NCBI GenBank assembly: GCA_017541105.1
Contig: JAFXZS010000001.1
Location: forward strand, 1 to 64,000
Direction of reading: 5' to 3'
Length of the DNA: 64,000 nt
From: Clostridia bacterium
GTDB taxonomy: Bacteria; Bacillota; Clostridia; Christensenellales; Aristaeellaceae
Within the stretch, counting starts at the first letter, position 1. Each line of letters begins with the position of its first letter. A program made the position numbers and the translations under genes. The notes under the pieces are model-generated. The model was not told the DNA's origin and did not search any database. It saw nothing but the letters and a program-made list of their open reading frames with translations. Positions 16,936 through 25,367 of the stretch are shown one piece after another.

Positions 16936-19281
16936 ATGAGAGACATCCAGGCTATTCTCAACAGCATGGCGCTGGAGGATAAGATTGCCCTCTGCTCCGG
17001 CGCGGACTTCTGGGAGACGAAAGCTTACGGGCAATACGGCATCCCGGCACTGTTCATGTGTGATGGGCCCCACGGCCTGCGGAAACAGGAAAACGCGGCG
17101 GATATGCTGGGCATCAATGAGTCCTGTCCAGCCACCTGTTTCCCTGCCGAAGCCACCACGGCGTCGAGCTGGGATCCCGCACTTCTCTCCCGCATCGGCG
17201 CGGCCATCGGAGAGGAAGCGAAAGACCAGGGCGTGGGCCTGGTGCTGGGCCCCGGGGCGAACCTGAAGCGCAATCCCCTTTGCGGGCGCAACTTTGAGTA
17301 TTTCAGCGAAGACCCGTTCTTAGCGGGCAAACTGGCCGCCGGCTTCATCCAGGGCATCGAGGGACAGGACATAAGTTCCAGCCTCAAGCATTTTGCCGCC
17401 AATTCCCAGGAAACCTGCCGCTTTCAATCCGACTCCGTGATGGACGAGCGCACCCTGCGGGAGCTGTACTTGCCTGCCTTTGAAATCGCCGTCAAAGAGG
17501 GCAAGCCAGCTACGGTGATGTGCGCTTATCCCAAGCTGAACGGCGTTCATTGCAGTGACAGTCAAGCATTGCTGACCGATATTCTGCGGAACGAATGGGG
17601 CTTTGAAGGCCTGGTGGTCACGGACTGGGGCGCCATGAACGACCGCCTTGAAGGTTTTCGGGCAGGATGCGACCTGAATATGCCGGGCGGAAGCGCTTAT
17701 ATGGAAAAGGAAGCGCTGCAGGCGGTGCGGGACGGAAGCCTTCCGGAGGCAGATGTCGACCGGTGTGCCGGGCGTGTGCTTCGGCTCGTGTTCCACGCGG
17801 CGGAGACGAAGAAACCGTTCGCCTGCGATTACGGCGCAAACCATGCCCTGGCAAAGGAAGCCGCACTGGCCGGCGCCGTGCTGCTGCAGAACCGGGACGC
17901 CATCCTGCCCCTGCGGGAGGGCGAGCATGTCGCCGTCATTGGGGCCATGGCAAAGACGATGCGGTATCAGGGCGCGGGTTCCAGCCACATCAACCCGACG
18001 CGCCTCAGCCAGCCCATGGATTATCTGCCGGGTGTTTCTTATGCCGCGGGCTGTGATGAACGGGGCGATACCACGGAGGCGCTGATTGCCGAAGCGGTCA
18101 TAGCAGCAAAAACGGCAAAGACCGCGGTCGTTTTCGCAGGCCTGCCCGGGCGGTATGAATCCGAAGGCTTCGACAGGGACAGCATGTCCATGCCCGAAGG
18201 GCATAACCGGCTGATCGAGGCTGTTTCCTGTGCGAATCCAAACACGGTGGTCGTGCTGCTCTGCGGAACGGCCGTGGAATGTCCCTGGGCGGATCAGGTC
18301 AAGGGCATCCTCTGGATGGGCCTTCCCGGTCAGGCAGGCGGCGAAGCCATTGCGGACCTGCTGTATGGCAGAGCAAATCCCTCCGGCAAGTTGGCGGAAA
18401 CCTGGCCTCTGCGGTACGGGGACTGCGTGTCCGCTCCGTACTACGGAAAGACAAAAGATGCCCTGTACATGGAAGGCATATACGTGGGCTACCGGTACTA
18501 CGACAAGGCAGGAAAAGACGTTCGCTGGCCTTTCGGCTATGGGCTGAGCTTTACGAGGTTTGGGTATACTGATCTTCGGGTGGATGGAAATACCGTTACG
18601 GTGACTGTCAGGAACATCGGGGACCGCAGCGGATCGGAAATCGTTCAGCTCTATATGGAAGCGCCTCAGAACGGCCTGCACCGTCCTGTACGGGAGCTCA
18701 GAGGCTTCCGGAAGGTGACCCTTGCCCCGGGCGAAGCGAGCACCGTGGAATTCATCCTGACAGACCGGGATTTTTCCGTCTGGCAGAACGGATGGGTAAT
18801 GCCCGGCGGCGATTATACGGTCTGCGTCGGCACGAGCAGCCGCAATCTATCCCTGCGTCAGACGATCCATAGAAACGGCACAGACCTTTCCGTGCCTGAC
18901 TGGCAGCATGGCAGTTTCTATGAAACCTGTGCGGGGACGCCCACGCAGGTCCTGCTGGAATCCGCCATGGGCAGGCCTTATACACCCAAAGCCCTGCAAA
19001 AGGGTTTCTTTACCATGGACAATTCCGTAGATGAAATGAAGGAGTTCTCCCTTGTCATGAAGATCATGTACAAAGCTGTGGAAAAGACGATCGCTAAGGG
19101 CTTTGGCGGCAAGGCTGACTATGAGAATCCGGAGTTCCGGATGATGATGGCTTCAAGCACAGGAAGCTCTCTGCGAAACCTGCAGACTTCCGGTGGACTC
19201 CGGGATGGGATCATGCAGGGCATGCTGGACATGGCGAACGGACACTTCTGCCGCGGGATTCTGAAAATGATCAAAGGATAA
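16936..19281 (+). CDS. Beta-glucosidase, GH3
   Basis: A 781-residue retaining beta-glycosidase. The N-terminal GH3 barrel begins with MALEDKIALCSGADFW and GIPALFMCDGPHGLR; the nucleophile Asp lies in GLVVTDWGAM near residue 230. The GH3 C-terminal domain (ALAKEAALAGAVLLQNRDAI) and a fibronectin III-like domain (VTVTVRNIGDRSGSEIVQLY) follow. After that there is an extra helical tail of about 130 residues (EMKEFSLVMKIMYKAVEKTI) known in cytoplasmic Clostridia GH3 enzymes. It starts 12 bases after the rhamnosidase stop with a GGAG site. With the rhamnosidase it would break rutinose- or neohesperidose-like Rha-Glc units. Confidence 0.92.
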   Translation: MRDIQAILNSMALEDKIALCSGADFWETKAYGQYGIPALFMCDGPHGLRKQENAADMLGINESCPATCFPAEATTASSWDPALLSRIGAAIGEEAKDQGVGLVLGPGANLKRNPLCGRNFEYFSEDPFLAGKLAAGFIQGIEGQDISSSLKHFAANSQETCRFQSDSVMDERTLRELYLPAFEIAVKEGKPATVMCAYPKLNGVHCSDSQALLTDILRNEWGFEGLVVTDWGAMNDRLEGFRAGCDLNMPGGSAYMEKEALQAVRDGSLPEADVDRCAGRVLRLVFHAAETKKPFACDYGANHALAKEAALAGAVLLQNRDAILPLREGEHVAVIGAMAKTMRYQGAGSSHINPTRLSQPMDYLPGVSYAAGCDERGDTTEALIAEAVIAAKTAKTAVVFAGLPGRYESEGFDRDSMSMPEGHNRLIEAVSCANPNTVVVLLCGTAVECPWADQVKGILWMGLPGQAGGEAIADLLYGRANPSGKLAETWPLRYGDCVSAPYYGKTKDALYMEGIYVGYRYYDKAGKDVRWPFGYGLSFTRFGYTDLRVDGNTVTVTVRNIGDRSGSEIVQLYMEAPQNGLHRPVRELRGFRKVTLAPGEASTVEFILTDRDFSVWQNGWVMPGGDYTVCVGTSSRNLSLRQTIHRNGTDLSVPDWQHGSFYETCAGTPTQVLLESAMGRPYTPKALQKGFFTMDNSVDEMKEFSLVMKIMYKAVEKTIAKGFGGKADYENPEFRMMMASSTGSSLRNLQTSGGLRDGIMQGMLDMANGHFCRGILKMIKG

Positions 19282-19325
19282 AAGAGCAAAAGCGCCAGTG
19301 TCTACCCCCGCAACCAGTGGGGCTG

Positions 19326-19865
19326 TTATCCCGGATACTTGGGGAACTGACCCAGCAGCTGCGGAACATACTTTTCAATGACGGCACACAGCAGCATGGA
19401 CGCGGCAAAGGAAATGCAGGCGGCAATGCAGGCTACGAGCAGCTGGGGCCCTGACAGCCAGGTATGAATCCACGGAATGATCAGGTCCAGCTGCATGTTC
19501 TTATGCAGGAGAAAGATGCCCATCGTATGCTGTCCGGTATAGGTGATGGCGAAGGTGCTGAAAGGCCTTGCGCCTTCCCTGGAAATCCGGAACACCAGCA
19601 TGGATACTCCAAGCACCAGCAGGCTGCCTGACACAGAATTCAGCAGGAACCAGAAGATAGATCCGCCACTCCCTGAATGACTTCAGCGCCTTGGGCTTGA
19701 TAGACATGCCGGCCAGAAAAAAGAAAAGCGGCATATGGAAGGAATAAATCAGACGCCTGTACATGGGTGTTTCCGGATTGCCTGTGGTATGGCCCAGAAT
19801 TACCAGAACGATCGTGATTGCTTTGGCGATATCGATGAGTTCGATCCTGGCTTTTTCTCGTTCAT
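19326..19865 (-). pseudogene. Acyltransferase family 3 gene, frameshifted and internally deleted
   Basis: The start is intact (ATG at 19865 with GGAGAG upstream), but five codons on, in a run of A, the frame slips by one; the correct frame then gives ARIELIDIAKAITIVLVILG and YSFHMPLFFFLAGM, the N-terminal signature of Acyltransferase_3 membrane O-acyltransferases. After about 65 residues (FREWRIYLL) the frame shifts again to WFLLNSVSGSLLVLG and the C-terminal helices, ending at 19326. About 150 residues of the middle are missing. The gene is dead by at least two lesions, unless the first is a sequencing error. Confidence 0.75.
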
Positions 19866-20047
19866 GGTATTTCTCTCCTTTTCATACCTGTAGGAGCAAG
19901 TCCGGTACATTGGATTGGATGATATGGTGATTGTGGAAGCATTATAACACAGATTCTGTCCTTTCCGGGGATCGTGATGTAAAGTTTTCAAGGCCGCCTG
20001 CTCCGCTTTACTGTCCAGGAAACCAAAAAGAACGATCAACCGGAAGG

Positions 20048-20230
20048 ATGACAACTGCTGAACGGATCATAGCGCGGCAAAGAATGCCGGTTCAAATGAC
20101 GCTGCAAGACGTTTTCCGAAAGCGCAAGATGCCAGCAGACTTATGAAGCACAGCCGGGGACAGAAGGCCATTTGCTTTGATGATCCGGACGGAAATCTGA
20201 ATGAAGCGGAGACACCGGCATCACATGGAA
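20048..20230 (+). pseudogene. Possible remnant of a VOC/glyoxalase-fold gene
   Basis: From 20143 one frame reads KHSRGQKAICFDDPDGNLNE, close to the last strand of vicinal-oxygen-chelate proteins (typically xxxYFxDPDGNxIE with the metal-binding Glu). Just before it, in a different frame, is a 32-codon ORF (20048-20146) with a GGAAGG site whose end (TLQDVFRKRKMPADL) could be the preceding helix. Together they suggest a frameshifted, truncated gene. Weak evidence; the stretch 19866-20287 otherwise holds nothing I can name. Confidence 0.3.
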
Positions 20231-20287
20231 GCCCTGAGAGGGTTTTGCCGCGTTTTTGCTGTCAGGGAGGAAACCGGAGAAAAGCAC

Positions 20288-20333
20288 TTGACGTGACCGA
20301 TCGTTTACATTATGATGAGAACGTTCGGTCACG
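20288..20333 (+). promoter_or_regulatory. Promoter and palindromic operator of the TetR-family gene
   Basis: TTGACG (20288-20293), a 17-base spacer and TATGAT (20311-20316). A 14-base inverted repeat with one mismatch (CGTGACCGATCGTT, 20292-20305, and AACGTTCGGTCACG, 20320-20333, 14 bases apart) brackets the -10. A repressor bound there would block its own promoter, the usual TetR autoregulation. The same geometry recurs at 49787-49834. Confidence 0.8.
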
Positions 20334-20362
20334 TTTTTGTTTCGTTACAGGAGGGTGATGTT

Positions 20363-21067
20363 GTGGCAAAGGGTACAAAAAGGAAGATCCTGGAGGCGGC
20401 ACTGGAACTGTTTTCAAAGAACGGCTATACCGGAACGAACATGCGGGAACTGATGGCTTCCATCGGATATGCCAAGTCATCGACCTACCGGCACTTTGAA
20501 AGCAAGGAAGAAATCTGGAATACCCTGCTGGATGAAATGATTGCCTATTATGGTGAGCGCTTTGGTTCACCGGAGCATATGCCTCCTGTGCCGGATTCCC
20601 TGGAGGAATTGGTTTCCATGACAATCCGGATGGTTCGTATTACCACACAGGACGAAACCATCGTGAAAACCCGGAAAGTGCTGACGCTTGAGCAGTTCAG
20701 GGATGACCGCGCCAGGGATCTGGCAACGAAACATTTCCTGACCGGCCTGACAGAGATGTTTACCGTCATCTTCACGGGCATGATGGAAAAGAAACTGCTT
20801 CGCCGGGACGATCCGGCGATGGTGGCTTTTGCCTATACCATGCCTATTTCAGCATTGATTCATCTGTGTGACCGGGAGCCGGCAAAAGCCGGGGAAGCGT
20901 TGAGACAGGTGGAAGCATTCAGCAGGCATTTTATCAAAGTGTACGGAGAGACGGAAGAAAAAACGACGAATAAAAATGCGGAGCTCGCCGGAAATGCCCG
21001 CAGGGACGGCAATACGGAACTGCCGGCAGCATTGGCCGGTGAAGCAGGAGCAAACGAAGAGACATGA
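20363..21067 (+). CDS. TetR/AcrR-family transcriptional regulator
   Basis: A 234-residue regulator. The N-terminal helix-turn-helix is plain: KGTKRKILEAALELFSKNGY, then TNMRELMASIGYAKSSTYRHF. The C-terminal ligand-binding part has no recognisable sub-family; the last 30 residues (from about 205) are low-complexity, rich in Ala, Glu and Asn. The frame is open from 20312, but that lies inside the operator; GTG at 20363 has AGGAGGGTG upstream and is taken as start. Its stop overlaps the next start by ATGA, so the regulator and the GNAT-RibD fusion are made together. It very probably represses itself through the palindrome at 20292-20333. Confidence 0.9.
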   Translation: MAKGTKRKILEAALELFSKNGYTGTNMRELMASIGYAKSSTYRHFESKEEIWNTLLDEMIAYYGERFGSPEHMPPVPDSLEELVSMTIRMVRITTQDETIVKTRKVLTLEQFRDDRARDLATKHFLTGLTEMFTVIFTGMMEKKLLRRDDPAMVAFAYTMPISALIHLCDREPAKAGEALRQVEAFSRHFIKVYGETEEKTTNKNAELAGNARRDGNTELPAALAGEAGANEET

Positions 21068-22263
21068 ATATCAAAACAGAACGCCTGATCATCAGTCCGC
21101 TCCGGGAAACGGACAAGGAAGCCTATTTCCGGAATATCTCGCATGACAGAAAGGTACTCGAAACGTTCATCTGCCGGTATGCGGAGACGCCGGAAGATTT
21201 CGATTTTTCCGTTTATCTGGCGAATCAAAGCCTGTATGCGATCCGCCTGAAAGAAACCGGCCGGCTGATCGGAATCATGGTCACCTGCGATGAAACAGAA
21301 ACCTCCTGCGAGATCGGATACGGCATCGGCTCAGACTACTGGGGCCATGGCTATGCTACGGAAGCAGTTGCGGCGTTTATCGACTGGTGCTTTGCCGAAA
21401 GAGGCTTCAAAACAGTCTGCGCTTCCTTCTTCACAGGAAATGAAGCATCCCGGCACGTTATGGAAAAATGCGGCATGGCCTTCGACCGTTTCTCAGAAAA
21501 GGAACTGACATATCTGGGGATTGAAAGAGACCTGACATATTATTCGATCAGCAGAGAAGCCTGGAAAGGAAGAAAGACGAAAATGGACAGACCGGTAACA
21601 ACGCTGTATATGCTGATGTCCGTGGACGGTAAGATCAGCACAGGCGCAAGTGACGAACTGGACGTGGACAGGGATTTTCCGATGATCAATGGCCTGAAGG
21701 AAGGCCTGCATCAGTACTATGAAATCGAGCAGACAACAGATCTGTGGTCTTTCAACACAGGCCGTGTTCAGGAGAAGATGGGAGTGAACCGGAAGGAGCT
21801 GCCGGCAAAATCCCCGGTATCTTTTGCGATTCTGGACAATCATCATCTGACAGAACAGGGCGTCCGCTATTTCTGCGCCTGGGCGAAGACCTTTGTGCTG
21901 ATCACTTCGAATCGTTCGCATCCGGCCTTTGATGTACAGGAAGAGAACCTGCATATCATCATTCAGGAGAAAACGGATCTTCCCGGCGCGCTTATGCAGT
22001 TGAAAAAGGATTTCGGCTGTGAGCGGCTGACCGTCCAGTCCGGAGGGACCGTGAATGGCCTGTTTCTCCGGGAAAAGCTGTTCGACTATGTGGACCTGGT
22101 GGTCGCGCCGGTGCTGATCGGCGGGAAGGATACCTCCTCGCTGATCGACGGACCCTCCCTGATGAGCAGGGAAGAACTGTCCGGGCTGGGCATCCTGAAG
22201 CTGGAAAGCTGTTCTGTTCTGGAAAACTCCTATATCAGACTGCGTTATCAGGTAATCAGCTGA
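21064..22263 (+). CDS. Fusion of GNAT acetyltransferase and RibD-C-type reductase
   Basis: A 399-residue protein of two domains. Residues 1-165 are a RimJ/RimL-type GNAT (MNIKTERLIISPLRETDKEA, acetyl-CoA region YWGHGYATEAVAAF, NEASRHVMEKCGM). Residues 175-399 are a RibD C-terminal/dihydrofolate-reductase-like domain (TTLYMLMSVDGKIS, then VQSGGTVNGLFLREKLFDYVDLVVAP), which in relatives reduces a pyrimidine or pterin-like ring with NADPH. I have not seen these two joined as a standard architecture; a Met at the linker (MDRPVTTLY) may be an old start, so two neighbouring genes may have fused by loss of a stop. Substrates unknown. It is coupled to the TetR gene. Confidence 0.85.
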   Translation: MNIKTERLIISPLRETDKEAYFRNISHDRKVLETFICRYAETPEDFDFSVYLANQSLYAIRLKETGRLIGIMVTCDETETSCEIGYGIGSDYWGHGYATEAVAAFIDWCFAERGFKTVCASFFTGNEASRHVMEKCGMAFDRFSEKELTYLGIERDLTYYSISREAWKGRKTKMDRPVTTLYMLMSVDGKISTGASDELDVDRDFPMINGLKEGLHQYYEIEQTTDLWSFNTGRVQEKMGVNRKELPAKSPVSFAILDNHHLTEQGVRYFCAWAKTFVLITSNRSHPAFDVQEENLHIIIQEKTDLPGALMQLKKDFGCERLTVQSGGTVNGLFLREKLFDYVDLVVAPVLIGGKDTSSLIDGPSLMSREELSGLGILKLESCSVLENSYIRLRYQVIS

Positions 22264-22455
22264 CTGCGGGGAATGCAAACGGGTTGTCAGTTCTGCGAAA
22301 GAACAAGATCAGGATCCGAGGCGAGAATGTAGAATTATACATTTGTGCACGCGATACCGGGCAGGGAATATCATACAGAAACAGAAGGGAAAGTGTCCTT
22401 TATCCGTATGCCGATGGAAACAGACTGAAAAATCAAAAACATGGAGGAAATGAAA

Positions 22456-22788
22456 ATGAAAACAATGATTGCCTATTGCGGACTGGACTGTGAAAAATGC
22501 GATGCTTACATCGCAACAATACAGAACGACCGGAACCTGCGGGAGAAAACAGCTAAGCTGTGGACTGAACTGAACGGTGTGGAGATTACGCCTGAGATGA
22601 TCCATTGTGAAGGCTGCAGGGCAAACGGCGTGAAGACACCTTATTGCGAATCCCTGTGCCCGATCCGGCAGTGCGCCATGAACAGGAATATGGAAACCTG
22701 CGGAAGCTGCGCTGAAATAAATAACTGCGGCAAGGTCGGCGCAATCATCGGCAACAACCCGGAAGCCCGAAAAAACCTGGAAGCATGA
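22456..22788 (+). CDS. DUF3795 cysteine-rich protein
   Basis: A 110-residue protein with eleven or more cysteines. YCGLDCEKCDAYIAT at the N-terminus, CEGCRANG in the middle and SLCPIRQCAMNRNMETCGSC are the pattern of DUF3795, proposed to bind metal or Fe-S; function unknown. Three in-frame ATGs lie at 22441, 22450 and 22456; GGAGG at 22443-22447 is correctly spaced only for 22456. The 190 bases before it have no gene. It may be cotranscribed with the CAT-like gene 100 bases on. Confidence 0.88.
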   Translation: MKTMIAYCGLDCEKCDAYIATIQNDRNLREKTAKLWTELNGVEITPEMIHCEGCRANGVKTPYCESLCPIRQCAMNRNMETCGSCAEINNCGKVGAIIGNNPEARKNLEA

Positions 22789-22888
22789 GGCAACGGACAG
22801 GGAACAGACCACCAACATCATTCGCTTTATACCGAAGAGGTATATGGGGGAACGGGTATGATTGATAAATATGGAAGGATGAATTCAG

Positions 22889-23539
22889 ATGGATTATAAA
22901 GTGGTCGATCAGGAACAGTATTACCGGAAAGGCGTATTCCGCCATTTTTCCGAGGACTGCAAGTGCTCTGTTTCCATAACCGCCCGGGTGGACGTGACGG
23001 ACCTGGCCGCGTGGTCGAAGAAAACGGGATCGAAGTTCTATATCAACTTTCTGTATGTGTTGTCAAAGGTGTTGAATTCCAGGGATGATTATAAAATGGC
23101 CTGGCGGTGGGAGACCAAAGAACTGATTTGCTATGACCGGATTCATCCGACCCAGTATGTGTTCCATGAGGACACGGAAACCTGCACCCCGGTCTATACC
23201 GTCTACAGCGAAGATTACGATTTGTTTTACCGGAATGCCCTGGCGGATGTGGAAAAGGCAAAACAGACCAGGGAGTACGGCCTGGACGCCGCGAACCATC
23301 CGAACTGGTTTGACGCCTCCTATATTTCCTGGATTTCCTATGACGCGATGCATATTGAACTGCCGGACGGATATTTGTACCTGCTGCCCATCGTGAACTG
23401 GGGCAAATACCGGGAGGAGAACGGCAGGCTCATGATGCCGGTCAGCGTTCGGATGAACCACGCCATTGCCGACGGGTATCTGGTCGCGAATGTGTTCCGG
23501 CTGCTGGAGGAAGAGATCAGGGCTTTCTGCAAACGCTGA
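22889..23539 (+). CDS. Chloramphenicol-acetyltransferase-fold protein
   Basis: A 216-residue protein with the CAT fold, which moves acetyl from acetyl-CoA to a hydroxyl. The catalytic block MNHAIADGYLVANVFRLLEE near residues 187-206 has the HxxxDG histidine and aspartate of CAT; N-terminal ITARVDVTDL and FYINFLYVLSKVLN match the family. Chromosomal CAT-like proteins in Clostridia often do not confer resistance, and the chloramphenicol-pocket residues cannot be judged here. ATG at 22889 is preceded by GGAAGG, at long spacing. Convergent with the MATE gene downstream. Confidence 0.85.
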   Translation: MDYKVVDQEQYYRKGVFRHFSEDCKCSVSITARVDVTDLAAWSKKTGSKFYINFLYVLSKVLNSRDDYKMAWRWETKELICYDRIHPTQYVFHEDTETCTPVYTVYSEDYDLFYRNALADVEKAKQTREYGLDAANHPNWFDASYISWISYDAMHIELPDGYLYLLPIVNWGKYREENGRLMMPVSVRMNHAIADGYLVANVFRLLEEEIRAFCKR

Positions 23540-23557
23540 TGGCGGACAGCATTTGAC

Positions 23558-23580
23558 TTCCCGGGGTAACGGGAAATTGT
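23558..23580. terminator. Small hairpin between convergent genes
   Basis: TTCCCG (23558-23563) and CGGGAA (23570-23575) form a perfect six-pair stem between the CAT-like gene and the convergent MATE gene. The T-runs on either side are poor, so its role as a bidirectional terminator is only suggested by position. Confidence 0.3.
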
Positions 23581-23608
23581 CTGTTTGATGTGGAAACAGA
23601 ATATATTT

Positions 23609-24982
23609 TCATCCTTTGGGGTGCGGCGGCAGCGTGGATGATAAGCTGCTGTCGATGCGCCTGTAAATCATAAACGCAGCAACCGCATTCAGAAAATCCG
23701 CCGCAAGCTGAGACCAGACCAGGCCGGCCAGTCCCCAGATCAGGTTCATCAGGATCATCACCGGGATGATCAGCACGATGTGCCGGAGCAGGGCGAGCAG
23801 GAAAGAGACTTTTCCCTTGTCTACCGCGTTCATATAGTTCACGATATGGTACCCGATCATCATAAAAGGAAGGGACAGGCACCTGCCCCGCAGAAACAGT
23901 ATGCCCTGCGAAACGGTCTCATCATCCGCAATGAATGCCGAAACAAGCGGCTTTGCAAATGCCCAGAACAGGATTGCGCAGGCACAGGAAAAACCAAGAA
24001 TTACGATGCGGGCCAGAGAGACAAACTGCCGCATCCGTACGCTGTTACCGGCACCGTAATTGTAAGCGACCAGGGGAACCATTCCCAGGCAGACGCCAAG
24101 TCCGACCTGGATCGGAATCCGTTCAAGCTTCAGGACAATACCCATGGCGGCAAGCGCCGTATCTCCGTAGGAAGCTGTCAGCCGGTTGATCACGATCGTA
24201 ACCAGGTCAAAGAGGAAGATCGCAAACGCAGCAGGGATCCCGACAGAATAAAGCGACCGTTTTTGCTCACTGCTGATCTTTTCGATCCTGTGAGGAATCG
24301 ACAGCACTGTCTTGTTCCGCAGTTTCCGGTACATAACGATGAAATAGAGAAGCGATACACAATTGGACAGCATTGTCGCGATTCCGGCGCCAAGGACTTC
24401 ACTGCCTTTCGGAAGCAGGACAAACATGAAGACCGGATCCAGCAGGACGTTCAGCAGACTTCCGATCCCTACGCCAAGTCCGGCTTCTTTCGAGAAGCCG
24501 GCATTGCGCAGCATTTGCGGCATGGCCATTGACAGGACGGTCGGAATGCCGCCGAATACCGTGGTTGCCAGAACATACTGCTTCGCATAGGGAAGCGTAT
24601 TGCTGCTTGCGCCCAGCAGTTTCAGCAGCGGATCCATCAGGAACAGGGTCAGCAGGGAAAAGGCCAGCGCGCTGACCGCTGCAGCAGCCACACTGTAGGA
24701 AGCAACCCGACGCGCATCCTGTTCCTTTTTTTCACCGATCAGACGGACCATCAGGCTCCCGCCGCCGACTCCGAAAACATTGGCAAGCGCGGTCACAGCC
24801 AGATAAACTGTCAGCGCCAGGGAGGAAGCGCCGACCATATACGGATTATTGGTCCTGCCGATGAACCAGGTATCCGCCAGATTGTAAACAAGGACAACGA
24901 TCTGGCTTGCAATCGTCGGCAAGGCCATCATCGCGAGTGCTTTCGGGGGCTTTGCTTTTTCAAAGAGGTCTTTTTTCTCCAT
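23609..24982 (-). CDS. MATE-family efflux transporter (NorM/VmrA-like)
   Basis: A 457-residue protein with twelve hydrophobic segments. MATE marks: PTIASQIVVLVYNLADTWFIG near residues 22-42 and GVGGGSLMVRLIGEKK near 72-87, the latter typical of the VmrA/DinF branch. It should export cationic compounds in exchange for Na+ or H+. Start ATG at 24982 has AGGTGAT upstream. Monocistronic. The neighbouring CAT-like, TetR and GNAT genes make this a cluster of detoxification-type functions, but no shared control is visible. Confidence 0.9.
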   Translation of the reverse strand: MEKKDLFEKAKPPKALAMMALPTIASQIVVLVYNLADTWFIGRTNNPYMVGASSLALTVYLAVTALANVFGVGGGSLMVRLIGEKKEQDARRVASYSVAAAAVSALAFSLLTLFLMDPLLKLLGASSNTLPYAKQYVLATTVFGGIPTVLSMAMPQMLRNAGFSKEAGLGVGIGSLLNVLLDPVFMFVLLPKGSEVLGAGIATMLSNCVSLLYFIVMYRKLRNKTVLSIPHRIEKISSEQKRSLYSVGIPAAFAIFLFDLVTIVINRLTASYGDTALAAMGIVLKLERIPIQVGLGVCLGMVPLVAYNYGAGNSVRMRQFVSLARIVILGFSCACAILFWAFAKPLVSAFIADDETVSQGILFLRGRCLSLPFMMIGYHIVNYMNAVDKGKVSFLLALLRHIVLIIPVMILMNLIWGLAGLVWSQLAADFLNAVAAFMIYRRIDSSLSSTLPPHPKG

Positions 24983-25181
24983 ATTATCACCTGCTCCGGT
25001 CCCGCTTCGTCATACAGCATTTTTCCTGCCTTCGCACAAAACGAAGTGTTTCATGCCTTTGAACAGCTGAGCAGGACTCTCTTATGATAGTATCGGATCT
25101 TTTATCACAGATCAAGACTGTTCTCATTCAGAAGGAGTCATACAAAGGCATATAAAGTCCTGCCGCCATTTTGGATATTTG

Positions 25182-25211
25182 TTGGACAGCGCAGGTGATA
25201 ATCTGTATAAT
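25182..25211 (+). promoter_or_regulatory. Promoter of the multi-lobe ABC transporter operon
   Basis: TTGGAC (25182-25187), an 18-base spacer and a perfect TATAAT (25206-25211) lie 157 bases before the start codon. The leader between holds a 13-codon ORF from 25263 without clear function. The rest of 24983-25367 shows nothing else I can name. Confidence 0.6.
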
Positions 25212-25367
25212 GATAGATCATAGAGCTTAACCATAAGATAAATGATGGAAGGATGTTCCCCATGACGCGGCACGTTTCCCGGATGCGGACGCGATCCGGC
25301 TGACGCACGGACAGGATGCGCTGTTTTTCCCTCCTGATATTAATCTGTCTTTTGAGGTGAGGAAAGT

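Noticed and set aside
17320-18681. A 453-codon minus-strand frame inside the GH3 gene
   Set aside because: Antisense shadow of a well supported glycosidase gene.
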